Notes: generated by a model from the letters alone, not told the origin. DNA of 64,000 nt from Micromonospora sp. NBC_01796 (GCF_035917455.1 NZ_CP109078.1:1178001-1242000); one strand, 5' to 3'; positions 34,536 through 44,068 are shown, numbered from the stretch's first letter. Translations and numbers: made by a program.

Positions 34536-34768
34536 CAGTACGAGTCGACGATGTCGACCCGGACCCCACGGCCACCGATCGAGCCGATGACCTGGCGCAG
34601 CGCCTTGGCGGTACGCCCGGACCGGCCGATCACAGTGCCGAGGTCCTCGGGGTGCACCCGTACCTCAAGCCGCTTGCCCCGGCGCGAGTCGACCAGCCGG
34701 ACGCGAACGTCGTCCGGGTGGTCGACAATGCCCTTGACCAGGTGCTCCAGTGCCGGCCGGATAGCCAC
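34535..34768 (-). CDS. khpA: KH-domain RNA-binding protein KhpA
   Basis: 77 aa with one KH domain; the RNA-contacting GxxG loop is VIGRSGRTAKALRQVIGSIGG. Always found between rpsP and rimM in actinobacteria, where it pairs with KhpB in RNA binding. GTG start at 34768, 1 bp after the rpsP stop; it ends one base into rimM. Confidence 0.95.
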   Translation of the reverse strand: MAIRPALEHLVKGIVDHPDDVRVRLVDSRRGKRLEVRVHPEDLGTVIGRSGRTAKALRQVIGSIGGRGVRVDIVDSY

Positions 34769-34769
34769 G

Positions 34770-35258
34770 TCAGGCCTGCTCGCCGGAGGCGGCACCAGTC
34801 TGCTCCTCGGTCTTCGCCGGCTCCGCGGCCGGAGCGGCCTCGGCGGCGGGCGCAGCCTCGGCCGGAGCGGCCTTGGCGGCCTTCTTGGCCGGCTTGGCAG
34901 CCGGCGCGTCGGCAACGCCGGCGGCGGCCTTGGACTCGGCCTCGTAGATCGCGAGCCGGTCGGCCGGGGCGTCCTTCATCAGCAGCGGCGGGGGCGCCGG
35001 GAGGCCCTTGAACTGCTGCCAGTCGCCGGTCTTCTCCAGCAGACGCTGGACAGCCTCGCTCGGCTGCGCGCCGACGGACAGCCAGTACTGGACCCGCTCC
35101 GACTTGACCTGGATGATCGACGGGTGTTCCTTCGGCTGGTAGATGCCGACGAACTCGATGGCGCGACCGTCCCGCTTGGTACGCGAGTCGGCGACGACGA
35201 TGCGGTATTGCGGGTTGCGGATCTTACCCATCCGCAGGAGCCGGATCTTTACGGCCAC
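34770..35258 (-). CDS. rpsP: 30S ribosomal protein S16
   Basis: 162 aa. The S16 fold is residues 1-90: [83 protein letters not shown]. An Ala/Lys/Glu-rich tail of about 55 residues follows ([29 protein letters not shown]), typical of actinobacterial S16. GTG start at 35258 gives the conserved N-terminus. First gene of the rpsP-khpA-rimM-trmD-rplS operon. Confidence 0.97.
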   Translation of the reverse strand: MAVKIRLLRMGKIRNPQYRIVVADSRTKRDGRAIEFVGIYQPKEHPSIIQVKSERVQYWLSVGAQPSEAVQRLLEKTGDWQQFKGLPAPPPLLMKDAPADRLAIYEAESKAAAGVADAPAAKPAKKAAKAAPAEAAPAAEAAPAAEPAKTEEQTGAASGEQA

Positions 35259-35413
35259 AGTCTGTTCGCTCCTGTTGCGATTCTCACCAGCCCGGAAGGG
35301 CGGTGGGCGGGTGAGCGCCAACCGGCACAGTGGGGTTTGGGCCGGAGACAACTCGGTGGACTGGCAACACGCCCGGGTTAGAGGGCGCCGAACGCGTGCC
35401 GGATACCAGCGAC

Positions 35414-35470
35414 CCATTGTGCCAGACCCGGTACGGATATCTCACCTCGGACCCGGTCAACCTGGCCATT
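35414..35470 (-). promoter_or_regulatory. Possible promoter region of the rpsP operon
   Basis: The 238 bp between the reductase gene and rpsP hold the only space for the ribosomal-operon promoter. On the minus strand TTGACC is followed downstream by CACAAT, a -10-like box at about 35418, but the spacing between them is too long for one classic pair. This is a weak call; another promoter may lie nearer to rpsP. Confidence 0.25.
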
Positions 35471-35496
35471 CGCCATGATTGTCCGGTTCGTCGCTC

Positions 35497-37887
35497 TCAC
35501 GACGCCTCCCCGTCCGCGTCGTCCCCGATCATCCCGGAGTACCACCCGTGCCGGACCACCGGCCCCTCGGCCAGCCGGTGCAGCAGGTCGCGGGCGGGCC
35601 CGTCGGGCACCCGGTCGAGCGCCCGGCGGGCCTGCCGGGCGTGCTCGTCGACCAGCCGGGCCAGCTCGGTCAGCTCGGCCAGGGAGCCCTCCGACGACGG
35701 CACCGCGACGCCGCGCGGTCCCCCGAGGCTCCCCCGAAGCTCGCCACCCGCCGGCCCCGGTTCGCCACCCGCCGGCCGTCGCTGCCCACCGGCCGCCCGC
35801 AGTTCGTCGGCCAGTGCGTAGCTCACCCCCAGGTGCCGCCCGTAGCGGGCCAGCGCGTCGACCACCGGCGGACCGGCACCGCCGAGCCGCCCGCCCAACC
35901 GGCAGGGCAGCTCGAACGTGGTGGCCATCCGGGCGGTGAGCAGCTCCACCCGCGCCGACCAGTCGACCCCGGCCACCGCTCCCACCCCCGTCCCGGTAGA
36001 CGTCCCGGGCCGCAGACCGGGCAACGCCCCGGAAGACAGACCGGGCGACGGACCGGGCGGTGACCGGTGGGCGGTCGTACCGGGGATAGGTGTTCCGCCC
36101 GGTGGGGCGGCGTCGGCGGTACGGAGTTCCCGGGCCCGGCCCTCGCAGTTCGCGGTCAGCGCGTCGGCGAACTCCGTCACCACCGCCGCCCCGCCCTGGG
36201 CGGCCAACTCGTACGCGCGGGCGAGCAGGTAGTCGGCGAGCAGGATCGCGAACCGGCTCCCCCACGGCACCGGGGCCGGGCCGCCGTCCCGACCACCGGC
36301 CGGGTCACCGGCGCTCGGGGCGGCACGGGGCGACGGCACCCACGGGCCGGAGTCGCGGGACGGGGCGCCACGGGGTTTCGGGAGGCCGGGGGAAGGCCGG
36401 GCGGGCGGGGCGCCGGCACCGTCCATCGCCAGGCCGGCGAGCAGGCCGAGATCCACCGCCGCCGCCAGCGCGTGGCTGACCGGGCTGCGACGGCCGCCGA
36501 CGTACGCGGCGGCGAGCAGGAGCACCGCCGGGCGGATCGAGACCGCCGCCGGGTCCCGGTCGACCGCGAGCAGCCGGACGAACATCGGCCAGTCCTCGCG
36601 TACGCAACCGGCCAGCAGCTCGGCCACGGCGGTAAGGTCCCGCCGCAGTGCTCGGCCCAGGCCGGGATCGAGCGGTGGGAGCGGCCTGAGGACCTGTTCG
36701 GCACGGACGCCGTCGGGATGCAGCGCCAACCACCGGCACAGGGTGAAGATCGGCCGGTCGTCGTCGAAGGTCGACTCCAGCATCCGCCAGGTGAGCAGGT
36801 AACGGCGTGCCGCGTGGCGGCCGGACTCGAAGTAACCGGCGTGCCGGGCGCCCAGCTCGCGGGCGTACGGGGTGGGGTCGACCGGTGCGTCGGCGGACTC
36901 GTGCAGCGCCGCGTCGATCTTGGCGGCGGCCAGCGTCCCGGACTCCAGCGCGAAGCTGATCCCCTCGCCCGTGAACGGGCTCACCAGCCCGGCGGCGTCG
37001 CCGACCAGCAGCAGCCCCGGCACCCCGCAACGGGCCGGGTCGAAGTCGAGCCGCAGCGGCGCCCCGCTCATCCGGCCCACCGGACGGGCCCGCCGGAACC
37101 GGGGGTCGGTCGCGATCAGGTCGGTCACGAACCGGTCGTAGAGGCTGCGGACACTGTCCCGGTGGGACGGGTCGAACAGGCCGACCCCGACGTTCACCAC
37201 CCCGCCGCCGACCGGGAAGACCCAGCCGTACGAGGGCAGCAGGTGCCGTTCGGTCACGTCGAACAGCGGCATATGGATCTCCAGCAGCGGGTCGAGTCCG
37301 ACCACACCGGTGAAATAACCACGGGCGGCGAAACCGGTCTGGTCCGCCGCGCCCGTACGGAGTCCGGCCTGCCGGCCCAGCCCGGAGTTTGCCCCGTCGG
37401 CGGCGACCACCACCGGAGCCCGGACCGCCATCCGCCGCCCCTCCCGTTCGATCTCCACCCCGCGTACGGCACCCGGCTCGCCCAGCAGGTAGGTCGCGCG
37501 GGCGTCGGGCCAGAGCGTGGCGCCGGCCCGGACCGCCGAGTGGCAGAGCTTCGCGTCGAGTTCCAGCCGGGGAACCACCATCCCGTACGCGAGCGGCCCG
37601 TCCCCGTCGTACCGGAAGTCCCGGCTGCCCCGGCCCCGCATCCGGACCCGGACCCCGACCACCCTGGCCGCCCCGTCCAGTTCCGCCAGCACCCCCATGT
37701 CGGCCAGCAGCCGCACCGCGGCCCGGGTCAGCCCGTCCCCGCAGCTCTTCTCCCGGGGGAAGCCGCGCCGGTCGACCAGCAGTACCCGCCGGCCCCGCCT
37801 GGCCAGGTGGTACGCGGTCGCCGACCCGGCCGGTCCGGCGCCGACGACCACCGCGTCGAGCCGGGCCGGGCCGATCTCCCCGGCCAT
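35497..37887 (-). CDS. Geranylgeranyl reductase fused to a degenerate prenyl-synthase-like domain
   Basis: 796 aa, about twice the usual length. Residues 1-400 are a geranylgeranyl reductase flavoprotein: LDAVVVGAGPAGSATAYHLARRGRRVLLVDRRGFPREKSCGDGLT and PGLLLVGDAAGLVSPFTGEGISFALESG. The last 350 residues contain stretches like the neighbouring polyprenyl synthase (RFAILLADYLLARAYELAAQGG, LLTARMATTFELPCRLGGRLGG, ALARYGRHLGVSYALADEL), but both Asp-rich metal motifs are gone (HDDVLD absent, QLADDALD replaced by ALADEL). Pro/Gly-rich linkers separate them. It probably reduces prenyl chains, for example of menaquinone or a lipid. ATG 37887 is 1 nt after the synthase stop. Confidence 0.85.
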   Translation of the reverse strand: MAGEIGPARLDAVVVGAGPAGSATAYHLARRGRRVLLVDRRGFPREKSCGDGLTRAAVRLLADMGVLAELDGAARVVGVRVRMRGRGSRDFRYDGDGPLAYGMVVPRLELDAKLCHSAVRAGATLWPDARATYLLGEPGAVRGVEIEREGRRMAVRAPVVVAADGANSGLGRQAGLRTGAADQTGFAARGYFTGVVGLDPLLEIHMPLFDVTERHLLPSYGWVFPVGGGVVNVGVGLFDPSHRDSVRSLYDRFVTDLIATDPRFRRARPVGRMSGAPLRLDFDPARCGVPGLLLVGDAAGLVSPFTGEGISFALESGTLAAAKIDAALHESADAPVDPTPYARELGARHAGYFESGRHAARRYLLTWRMLESTFDDDRPIFTLCRWLALHPDGVRAEQVLRPLPPLDPGLGRALRRDLTAVAELLAGCVREDWPMFVRLLAVDRDPAAVSIRPAVLLLAAAYVGGRRSPVSHALAAAVDLGLLAGLAMDGAGAPPARPSPGLPKPRGAPSRDSGPWVPSPRAAPSAGDPAGGRDGGPAPVPWGSRFAILLADYLLARAYELAAQGGAAVVTEFADALTANCEGRARELRTADAAPPGGTPIPGTTAHRSPPGPSPGLSSGALPGLRPGTSTGTGVGAVAGVDWSARVELLTARMATTFELPCRLGGRLGGAGPPVVDALARYGRHLGVSYALADELRAAGGQRRPAGGEPGPAGGELRGSLGGPRGVAVPSSEGSLAELTELARLVDEHARQARRALDRVPDGPARDLLHRLAEGPVVRHGWYSGMIGDDADGEAS

Positions 37888-37888
37888 C

Positions 37889-38884
37889 TCAACCGGCCCG
37901 GGCGATGGCATGGTCGGCCAGCCGCCACAGCGACTCCCGGGCCGGTCCTGCGGGCAGCCCGGCGAGGTGGCTCCGGGCACGGGCGGCGAGTTCGCGGGCC
38001 TCACCGAGGACCTGGTCCACCACCCCGGAGCGGAGCACCAGGTTGCGTACCTCGGCCAGTTGGGCGGCACCCGGTTCGAGCACACCGAGCAGTTCCCGTA
38101 CCCGTAGCGCGGCCGGTGTGCCACGGGCCAGCAACCGGAGTACGGACAGCGTGTAGACACCCTCCCGGACGTCGCCGAGCGGGTACTTGCCCAGCCGCTC
38201 GGCGCTGCCCCAGACGTCCAGGGCGTCGTCGGCGAGTTGGAACGCGACGCCCAGGTCGTGGCCGTAGCGGGACAGGGCGGTGACGATCCGGTCCGGGGCA
38301 CCCGCCAGCCGGGCACCCAGCCGGCACGGAAGTTCGAACAGGGTGGCGGTCTTACCGGCGATGATCTCCAGGTACTCGGCCTCGGTCAGGCCGGTGTGGA
38401 AGGCGTTCTCGGTCTCCCGGAGCTGACCGGTGCAGAGTTCCACCAGCGCCCGCGCGGTCTCCCGGCCGTAGCCGTCGTCGAAGGTGGCGATCAGCGCGCT
38501 CGCCCGCGCCACCAGGAAGGTGCCGGTGACCAGGGCGCTCGAGTCACCCCACTGGGCGTTCACGCTCGGCCCGTGCCGGCGGGTCACGGCCCGGTCGAGC
38601 ACGTCGTCGTGGTAGAGCGTGGCCAGGTGGAGCAGTTCCAGGGCGGCGGCGGCGTCCAGTAACCGGTCCGGCCGGAAGGTGCCGAACTCCCCCGCCACCA
38701 GCAGCAACGCCGGCCGGATCCGTTTGCCGCCCCGGTCGAGCAGGGCGGTGGCCATCGTCCACAGGCCCGGATCCCGCGACGCCACCGCGTCCTTCATCCG
38801 CCGGTCCAGGTCGGCCAGGGCGGTACGGGTACGCGCACTGGTCAGCCACCGGTCGTCCACCGTCGCCGCACCGACCACCGTCAT
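37889..38884 (-). CDS. Polyprenyl diphosphate synthase
   Basis: 331 aa trans-prenyltransferase. First Asp-rich motif LATLYHDDVLDRAVTRRHGPSVN, second QLADDALDVWG; GGKRIRPALLLVAGEFG provides the diphosphate-binding KRIRP. It condenses isopentenyl diphosphate into long-chain prenyl diphosphates, e.g. for menaquinone. ATG at 38884 chosen because GAGGAAGG precedes it; a GTG 21 nt upstream is possible. It is followed with 1 nt spacing by the reductase fusion, so both act in one pathway. Confidence 0.92.
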   Translation of the reverse strand: MTVVGAATVDDRWLTSARTRTALADLDRRMKDAVASRDPGLWTMATALLDRGGKRIRPALLLVAGEFGTFRPDRLLDAAAALELLHLATLYHDDVLDRAVTRRHGPSVNAQWGDSSALVTGTFLVARASALIATFDDGYGRETARALVELCTGQLRETENAFHTGLTEAEYLEIIAGKTATLFELPCRLGARLAGAPDRIVTALSRYGHDLGVAFQLADDALDVWGSAERLGKYPLGDVREGVYTLSVLRLLARGTPAALRVRELLGVLEPGAAQLAEVRNLVLRSGVVDQVLGEARELAARARSHLAGLPAGPARESLWRLADHAIARAG

Positions 38885-38897
38885 CACCTTCCTCGAC

Positions 38898-41800
38898 TCA
38901 ACCACGCCAGCCCCTTCCGATCGGACCCGTTGCCGCCGGGGTGCCGGCGCCGCCGGCCGGCGGGCGGGGACCGGGCGGTACGGGTGTTTCGAGCACCACC
39001 CGGCAGCGGACCAGGAACGCCTCCACCCCGCGACCGTCGACCCGGACCGCGACGATGCCCGGTCCGGTCAGTACCGCGACTCCCGGCAGCGCCGGACTGG
39101 CCGGGGGCACCTGCGCCCGGTCCCGGATGTTGCCGGCCGCGTCGACCGCGGTCAGCGACAGCGGGCGGCCACCGGCGTTGAGCAGGGTGAGCGTGACCCG
39201 CTCCGCCGGACGCGGCAGCCGGAGCACCAGGCCGAGACCGAGGCGCAGCGCCGTACCGGTGGCCGGGGGGTCCAACGGCACGACCGACCGACCACCACCG
39301 TCTGGTGTACGCAGGCCGAAGCCCTGCTCGGTCCACTCCGGCGGGAACTGGGTGCCCCGTTCCCGGTCACCGAAGTCGAGCGTGACCTCGGTCGGCGGCG
39401 GCGGGGCCGGCGGGCAGTACGGCTGCGCGGCGAGCAGCTCCACGTCGTCGAACCAGACCCGCTCCACACCCGGAGCCGGATCCCGCCCGTCCGGCCGGTA
39501 CGCCTCCAGGAAAACCGTGATCGCGGCGGAACGGGCGGTGACCCGTACGGTCAGCGGGCTCCACCGCTCGGACGCCGTACCGTCGCTCCACACGATGGTG
39601 TCGGCGCCCGGGTCGTGGCCACCGGCCGGGTCGACGCCGAGCCGGGCCGTACCCGGCCGGGCCTGGTCCAGGTCGTACCAGGCGGTGAGCTGGTACAACC
39701 AGTCCGGGTTGGCGCCGATCCGCTGAAACACCCCGACCCGTTCACGGGCGGCGGCCTGGAGTCCCTGGGCACGACGTCCACCGTGGACGACGACGTTGCT
39801 CGCGGTGTGCCGGGGCGCGGTGTCGGTCGCCGCCGACGCGCACAGGTACGGCTCCCAGCCGATCGCCACCGCCCCGGTGCCGCGCTGGGTGAACCCGTCC
39901 TCGAAGTGCCGGTTGACCACGTCGACCGCCCGGATCACCACCTCGTCGCTGCCCGTACCGCCGTCGTCGTCGGCAACCGTGCAGCGGGCCAGGAAGGTGC
40001 CCCGGTCCGGGTACCGGTGCGCGGCGACCGCGTTCCCCCTACTCGCCGGGGACCGGTGGACCTCGGTCACCACCGCCGGGATCGGGGTGGCGCAGTCACC
40101 GAACGCCCAGGTCGCGGTGTGGGTGTCACACCACCCCGGATCGCTGAACGTGGCGGTGAGGGTGAGGACCGTACTCGGGTACGTGAACAGGTCCGGCCCG
40201 GCGTCCACGGTCGGCGGCACGTTCCGTACGGTCACCAGCCGGGAGTCGGTGGCCATGCCCCCGTTGCGGTCCCGGACCCGCAGGGTCACCTCGTAGACCC
40301 CGTTGTCGGACCAGGCGTGCCGTACGGTGCTGGTCCCCTCCGACCGGGGCGGTCTGCTCGTCTGGACCACCGTGCCCGGCTCGGTCCCGGACGCGTCACC
40401 GAAGTTCCAGGTGGTTTCGTGCGAGTCGGTCCAGTCCGGGTCGGAGAACCGGCCCACGAGCGTGACGAGTTCACCCTCGTCGACCACCAGGTCGGGGCCG
40501 GCATCGACGATCGGCGGCACGTTCGCCACGTACACCAGGGCGAAGCTCCGGCTGGTCGCGCCGCCGGGTTCGGTGATCGTGAGGGAGTGTTCGGCCAGGT
40601 AGACACCGCAGGCGGAGTAGGTGTGGGTGAGGTCGCGGGTCGTCGTCGCCGGGCTGCCGTCGCCGGGCGACCAGGTGTACCCGGCGGCCGGGGCGGTGTG
40701 CCCGGCGGTCAGGGTCAGCGCGGATCCGGCGGTCCCGGTGTACGAGCCGCCGCTGCGGGCGGCGAGCACCGGGGTCTGCGGGTGGGGGCCGAGCACCTCC
40801 AGGGTCCCGGCGAGGACCAGCCCGTCGGCGGCGATCGTGATCGGGTCGTGGAAGACGGCCCGGACCCGGCCGATCCGGGCGAGTTCGGGAGGCCAACCGG
40901 TGAGTCCCCGGAGCACACCGGTGACCGGGTCGGCCCTGGTCGAACTGCCGATGCTGGCGGCGACACCGCTGACCACGGCGGCCACCACCACGATGACGAT
41001 CCCGACCAGGATGCTGCCCGCCCCCCAGCTCACCACCGCGAGGATGAGCGCCACCAGCCAGAACGCGGTCGACTCCGCCGGGTCGATGTCGGGGTCACCG
41101 ACCACCTGGTACTCCATCGCCTGGATCCCGTCCGCGTCGAGCACCCCGTCGGGATGCCAGCGCAGGCCCGCGTCGGCCCGGAAGGTGGCGTCCACGTCGA
41201 TGCTGCCGAGGACCGCGTCGACCACGGTCAGCGCACCGGTCATCCGGATCGCCCCGTCGACCAGCTCGACGTCGAGTTCGCGTACGTCGGCGCGGCTGCC
41301 GTCCCGGTCGACCCGGCGGGGCAGGTCCGCTGCGGCCCAGCCGTTGCCGGCGCGGGCGGCCTCGATCCCGGCCCGGACGACCGGTCCGGCCAGGGCGATC
41401 GCGAACTCCCGGCCGGCCGGGACCAGTGGGCCGATCGCCCCGATGTCCGCTCCGGGGGCGGCGTTGACCGCGATGACGAGCGAGTCGGAACGCGCCCGGG
41501 TGGCGACGTCCCGCGCCTCGAACCGTTCGCCGCCGGCCTGTGGGGTCCAGAGCGCCAGGTGACCGCGGGCGGCCAGGTCGGTGTGGAACAGGTCGCCGAT
41601 CAGCGCGGCGAGCTGCCCGGCGGTCGGCACCGGCACCGTACGCGGCCCGAAGCCCTGGACCAGGTCCGCGCCCTGCCGGCCGAGCCGGGTACGGAGGGTG
41701 TTTTCGAGGAGTCCGAACAGGCTGCCGTTGTTCACGGTGTAGTTCGTGCCCTCCAGCCCCGGCGCGGGGGCGATCGGTCCGACGGTCACCACCGCCGTGT

Positions 41801-42611
41801 CGAACCGGACCGTGTACACCCCCGGCGGTGCCTCCAGCTCGGCGAGGATCTCCACCCGTGCCTCGATCCCCATCGGGTCGGCCAGTTCGGGCGCCGGCCC
41901 GTCTCCGATGAGGTCGACCATCCGCAGGTAGGCCGGGAGGCTGATCAGCACGTGTCCGGGGTCGGGTCGGGTCACCTCGATCCGGTAGCCGGGCTGCCCC
42001 TGGTCGTCGTAGAACTCCAGGTGGGTGTCGACGGTGTAGTTGTTGCCGCCGACGGAGAGCGCCTGCCCGGACTCGTCCCGCTCGTGCGGGATGGTCGGCA
42101 CACCGGGGTGGACCGTCCCGCCCAGTTCCCCGTTGCCGTACGCGAGGTGCAGGTACTCGGCGAGGAGCTGGTCGAGTTTGCCGCCGACCGGATCACCGGT
42201 GACCATCACGTCGACCGCCGTACGGGGCAGCCCGTCGAACCGGATCCCGACGTCGAGGGAACCCGGCAGCGGCTCGATCGGCGCCTCGACCCGTACGGTG
42301 GCGGTCAGGTCGAGCAACCGGGCGGACGGAACCGGCGGGTCGGCGAGGGTCACCTGGACGATCGCGCCGAAGACGAGCCGGCAGCCGTCGATCTCGGGCA
42401 CCAGTTCGGCGTCGAGGTGCTGCTGCGGGATCTCCAGTTGCCCGCCCGAGGTGGTCCGGCCGCCGAGGTCGAGCCCGGCCGGGATCGGCACGTACGCGGG
42501 GACCGTGCCGGTGTCGCCGCACCCGGCGGACTGCCAGGCCCCGCGCAGCGCCTTGCGCAGGACCGATGGCGTCGCCGCGATCACGACGTCGAACCCGTGG
42601 GTGTCGGCCAT
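38898..42611 (-). CDS. Large protein with internal membrane segments and PKD domains
   Basis: 1237 aa. Residues 1-500 are beta-rich with no clear family; MADTHGFDVVIAATPSVLRKAL and the following duplicated lobes faintly resemble P47/BPI-type (TULIP) lipid-binding proteins. Residues about 515-555 are very hydrophobic (FWLVALILAVVSWGAGSILVGIVIVVVAAVVSGVAA), a hairpin or two spans. Three PKD-like domains follow at about 625-890 (VPPIVDAGPDLVVDEGELVTLVGRFSDPDW...WNFGDASG; VPPTVDAGPDLFTYPS). The C-terminal 300 residues include a galactose-binding-like jelly roll and a further beta domain. No signal peptide. ATG 42611 has GGGAGG upstream. The 188-aa gene is 15 bp upstream, probably its partner. Confidence 0.8.
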   Translation of the reverse strand: MADTHGFDVVIAATPSVLRKALRGAWQSAGCGDTGTVPAYVPIPAGLDLGGRTTSGGQLEIPQQHLDAELVPEIDGCRLVFGAIVQVTLADPPVPSARLLDLTATVRVEAPIEPLPGSLDVGIRFDGLPRTAVDVMVTGDPVGGKLDQLLAEYLHLAYGNGELGGTVHPGVPTIPHERDESGQALSVGGNNYTVDTHLEFYDDQGQPGYRIEVTRPDPGHVLISLPAYLRMVDLIGDGPAPELADPMGIEARVEILAELEAPPGVYTVRFDTAVVTVGPIAPAPGLEGTNYTVNNGSLFGLLENTLRTRLGRQGADLVQGFGPRTVPVPTAGQLAALIGDLFHTDLAARGHLALWTPQAGGERFEARDVATRARSDSLVIAVNAAPGADIGAIGPLVPAGREFAIALAGPVVRAGIEAARAGNGWAAADLPRRVDRDGSRADVRELDVELVDGAIRMTGALTVVDAVLGSIDVDATFRADAGLRWHPDGVLDADGIQAMEYQVVGDPDIDPAESTAFWLVALILAVVSWGAGSILVGIVIVVVAAVVSGVAASIGSSTRADPVTGVLRGLTGWPPELARIGRVRAVFHDPITIAADGLVLAGTLEVLGPHPQTPVLAARSGGSYTGTAGSALTLTAGHTAPAAGYTWSPGDGSPATTTRDLTHTYSACGVYLAEHSLTITEPGGATSRSFALVYVANVPPIVDAGPDLVVDEGELVTLVGRFSDPDWTDSHETTWNFGDASGTEPGTVVQTSRPPRSEGTSTVRHAWSDNGVYEVTLRVRDRNGGMATDSRLVTVRNVPPTVDAGPDLFTYPSTVLTLTATFSDPGWCDTHTATWAFGDCATPIPAVVTEVHRSPASRGNAVAAHRYPDRGTFLARCTVADDDGGTGSDEVVIRAVDVVNRHFEDGFTQRGTGAVAIGWEPYLCASAATDTAPRHTASNVVVHGGRRAQGLQAAARERVGVFQRIGANPDWLYQLTAWYDLDQARPGTARLGVDPAGGHDPGADTIVWSDGTASERWSPLTVRVTARSAAITVFLEAYRPDGRDPAPGVERVWFDDVELLAAQPYCPPAPPPPTEVTLDFGDRERGTQFPPEWTEQGFGLRTPDGGGRSVVPLDPPATGTALRLGLGLVLRLPRPAERVTLTLLNAGGRPLSLTAVDAAGNIRDRAQVPPASPALPGVAVLTGPGIVAVRVDGRGVEAFLVRCRVVLETPVPPGPRPPAGGAGTPAATGPIGRGWRG

Positions 42612-42626
42612 GGTCCTCCCTTCGCG

Positions 42627-43193
42627 CTACAGGTCGGCGGTCGGTGGGGTGCCCCGCCGCAACCGTGCGGCCACGACGGTCACCGGCGGTGTCCGCTCGC
42701 CGTCGAGCAGCGCGACGAAGATCCGTTCGGATGCGAACCGGGGCCGGGCGGCCGAGATCCGCCGGTAGTCGAGCAGCGGCGGCAGCACCGGATGCTGGTC
42801 GCGCAGACGCCGGAGCGGGTCCGGGCCGGCGCCACCGGGTCGCCAGCGCGGCGGTCTGGTGTCCAGCACCGGTCCCGGTGCCACGGCGACGATGCCGAGT
42901 TCGACGAGGAGCCGCCGTACGTCCTCGGCGTCGTCCGGGTCGACCGCCCGGCCGGCCAGTCCGGCAACCTCCCGACGCAGGTCGGCGAGGCGGCCGGCGG
43001 CGCCGGGGCCCAACCTGAGCTGGTCGGCGAGGGCGGGCCTGATCTCGGGGTCGATGCTGTAGTCCAGCCGCTCGATGGCGAGCAGCGGGTTGGCCGCGGC
43101 GGCGCGGCCCAACCGGGGGTCGGCGTTGACCCGGGCGAGGATCTCGGCCGCGCGTGCCTGCAGGTCTGCCCAGGAGGTGATCTGGTCGGCCAC
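42627..43193 (-). CDS. Hypothetical protein, 188 aa, operon partner of the PKD protein
   Basis: Helical N-terminus DQITSWADLQARAAEILARVNADPRLGRAAAANPLLAIERLDYSIDPEIRPALADQLRL, a central helical region with many Arg/Leu, and a C-terminal strand region FASERIFVALLDGERTPPVTVVAARLRRG. The pattern AAANPLLAIERLDYSI resembles short segments of leader-like or Nif11-like proteins but I do not claim membership. GTG at 43193 after GGGAGG. Spacing of 15 bp to the 1237-aa gene indicates one transcript. Confidence 0.75.
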   Translation of the reverse strand: MADQITSWADLQARAAEILARVNADPRLGRAAAANPLLAIERLDYSIDPEIRPALADQLRLGPGAAGRLADLRREVAGLAGRAVDPDDAEDVRRLLVELGIVAVAPGPVLDTRPPRWRPGGAGPDPLRRLRDQHPVLPPLLDYRRISAARPRFASERIFVALLDGERTPPVTVVAARLRRGTPPTADL

Positions 43194-43358
43194 GGGGACC
43201 TCCCACCAGGGGAACGACTTGCCCGGAGCCTAGGGCCCTGACCTGCGGTTTTACGGCTTCTGTCAGGAGGGCGACACTCTTGGTAGTGCCATTTTGTCCG
43301 GACTCGCCGGTCGGTTCGGCGCGGAACCGCGGGAGCCGTCCCAGATCCCGCCGGGCGC

Positions 43359-44051
43359 TCAGCGCACCGGGGGCCGATCCCAACCCGGCGGCAGCGACGC
43401 CGGCACCGTCCACCCCGGATCGGGTACGAAGTCGCGCCAGGTTCCGTCGAACGGGAACTCGCCGGCCTCGATCATCCGTACCACCCGCTGCCCCTCGGCC
43501 CGTACCGCCGCCTCGTCCGGCACCCAGTAGCCGTCGGGGAAGGCGAGGCGCTCGACGAACTCCTCCTCGTCCTTCCAGCGCCAGGTCAGGTCCGGGTCGA
43601 CCACGATGTCGAGGTCCTGGTCGACCACGTCCACCCCGGCCACCTCGCCGTCGTCCCAGCGCACACCGTGCTCTTCGAGGTTGACGTACCAGTGGGCGAA
43701 CCGGTCCTCGGCGTCGCGGAACAACCAGACCGAGTGGTCGGCACCGGTCGGCAGGAACTTCAGCAGCGGCGGACCCGCCCAGACGCCGGTGGCGAGCCGG
43801 TAGGAACGGCTCAGCCACTCGGCGAACGGCATCGCCCGCATACCCCGGCCGTCGTCGGCGACCTCGTGCGCGACCGGCGCACCACGCGCGATCCAGACCA
43901 GCAGACCGCGCTCGTCGTCGCTGACCACCCGGGCCGACCGGACCCAACCGATCCGCCCCCGACGCACGTTGCGGTGCATGATCAGCCGGCCGGGGGCGAA
44001 CCGGGACGCGGACGTCCCGGTCAGCAGGTCGTCGCGGGCACTGGCGGACAC
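43359..44051 (-). CDS. DUF402 domain protein
   Basis: 230 aa. DUF402 core: HSVWLFRDAEDRFAHWYVNLEEHGVRWDDGEVAGVDVVDQDLDIVVDPDLTWRWKDEEEFVERLAFPDGYW. The DQDLDIVVDPD stretch carries the acidic metal-binding residues of the FomD-like phosphatase/nucleotidyl hydrolase fold. Substrate unknown; related proteins hydrolyse nucleoside diphosphates or nucleotidyl esters. GTG at 44051, 17 bp after the proS stop, so it belongs to the proS transcript. In-frame sequence upstream of 44051 overlaps proS and is not conserved-looking. Confidence 0.85.
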   Translation of the reverse strand: MSASARDDLLTGTSASRFAPGRLIMHRNVRRGRIGWVRSARVVSDDERGLLVWIARGAPVAHEVADDGRGMRAMPFAEWLSRSYRLATGVWAGPPLLKFLPTGADHSVWLFRDAEDRFAHWYVNLEEHGVRWDDGEVAGVDVVDQDLDIVVDPDLTWRWKDEEEFVERLAFPDGYWVPDEAAVRAEGQRVVRMIEAGEFPFDGTWRDFVPDPGWTVPASLPPGWDRPPVR

Positions 44052-44068
44052 CGCAGGATCAGCGGGCC

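Noticed and set aside
35284-35469. Possible 61-aa minus-strand gene before rpsP
   Set aside because: No ribosome binding site, and the region must hold the rpsP promoter and leader.
36067-38283. A 738-codon plus-strand open frame
   Set aside because: Shadow of the reductase fusion; low-complexity product.
38619-43241. A 1540-codon plus-strand open frame
   Set aside because: It is a GC-driven shadow of the synthase, PKD-protein and 188-aa genes; composition is Gly/Arg/Asp/Pro-rich with no domain.
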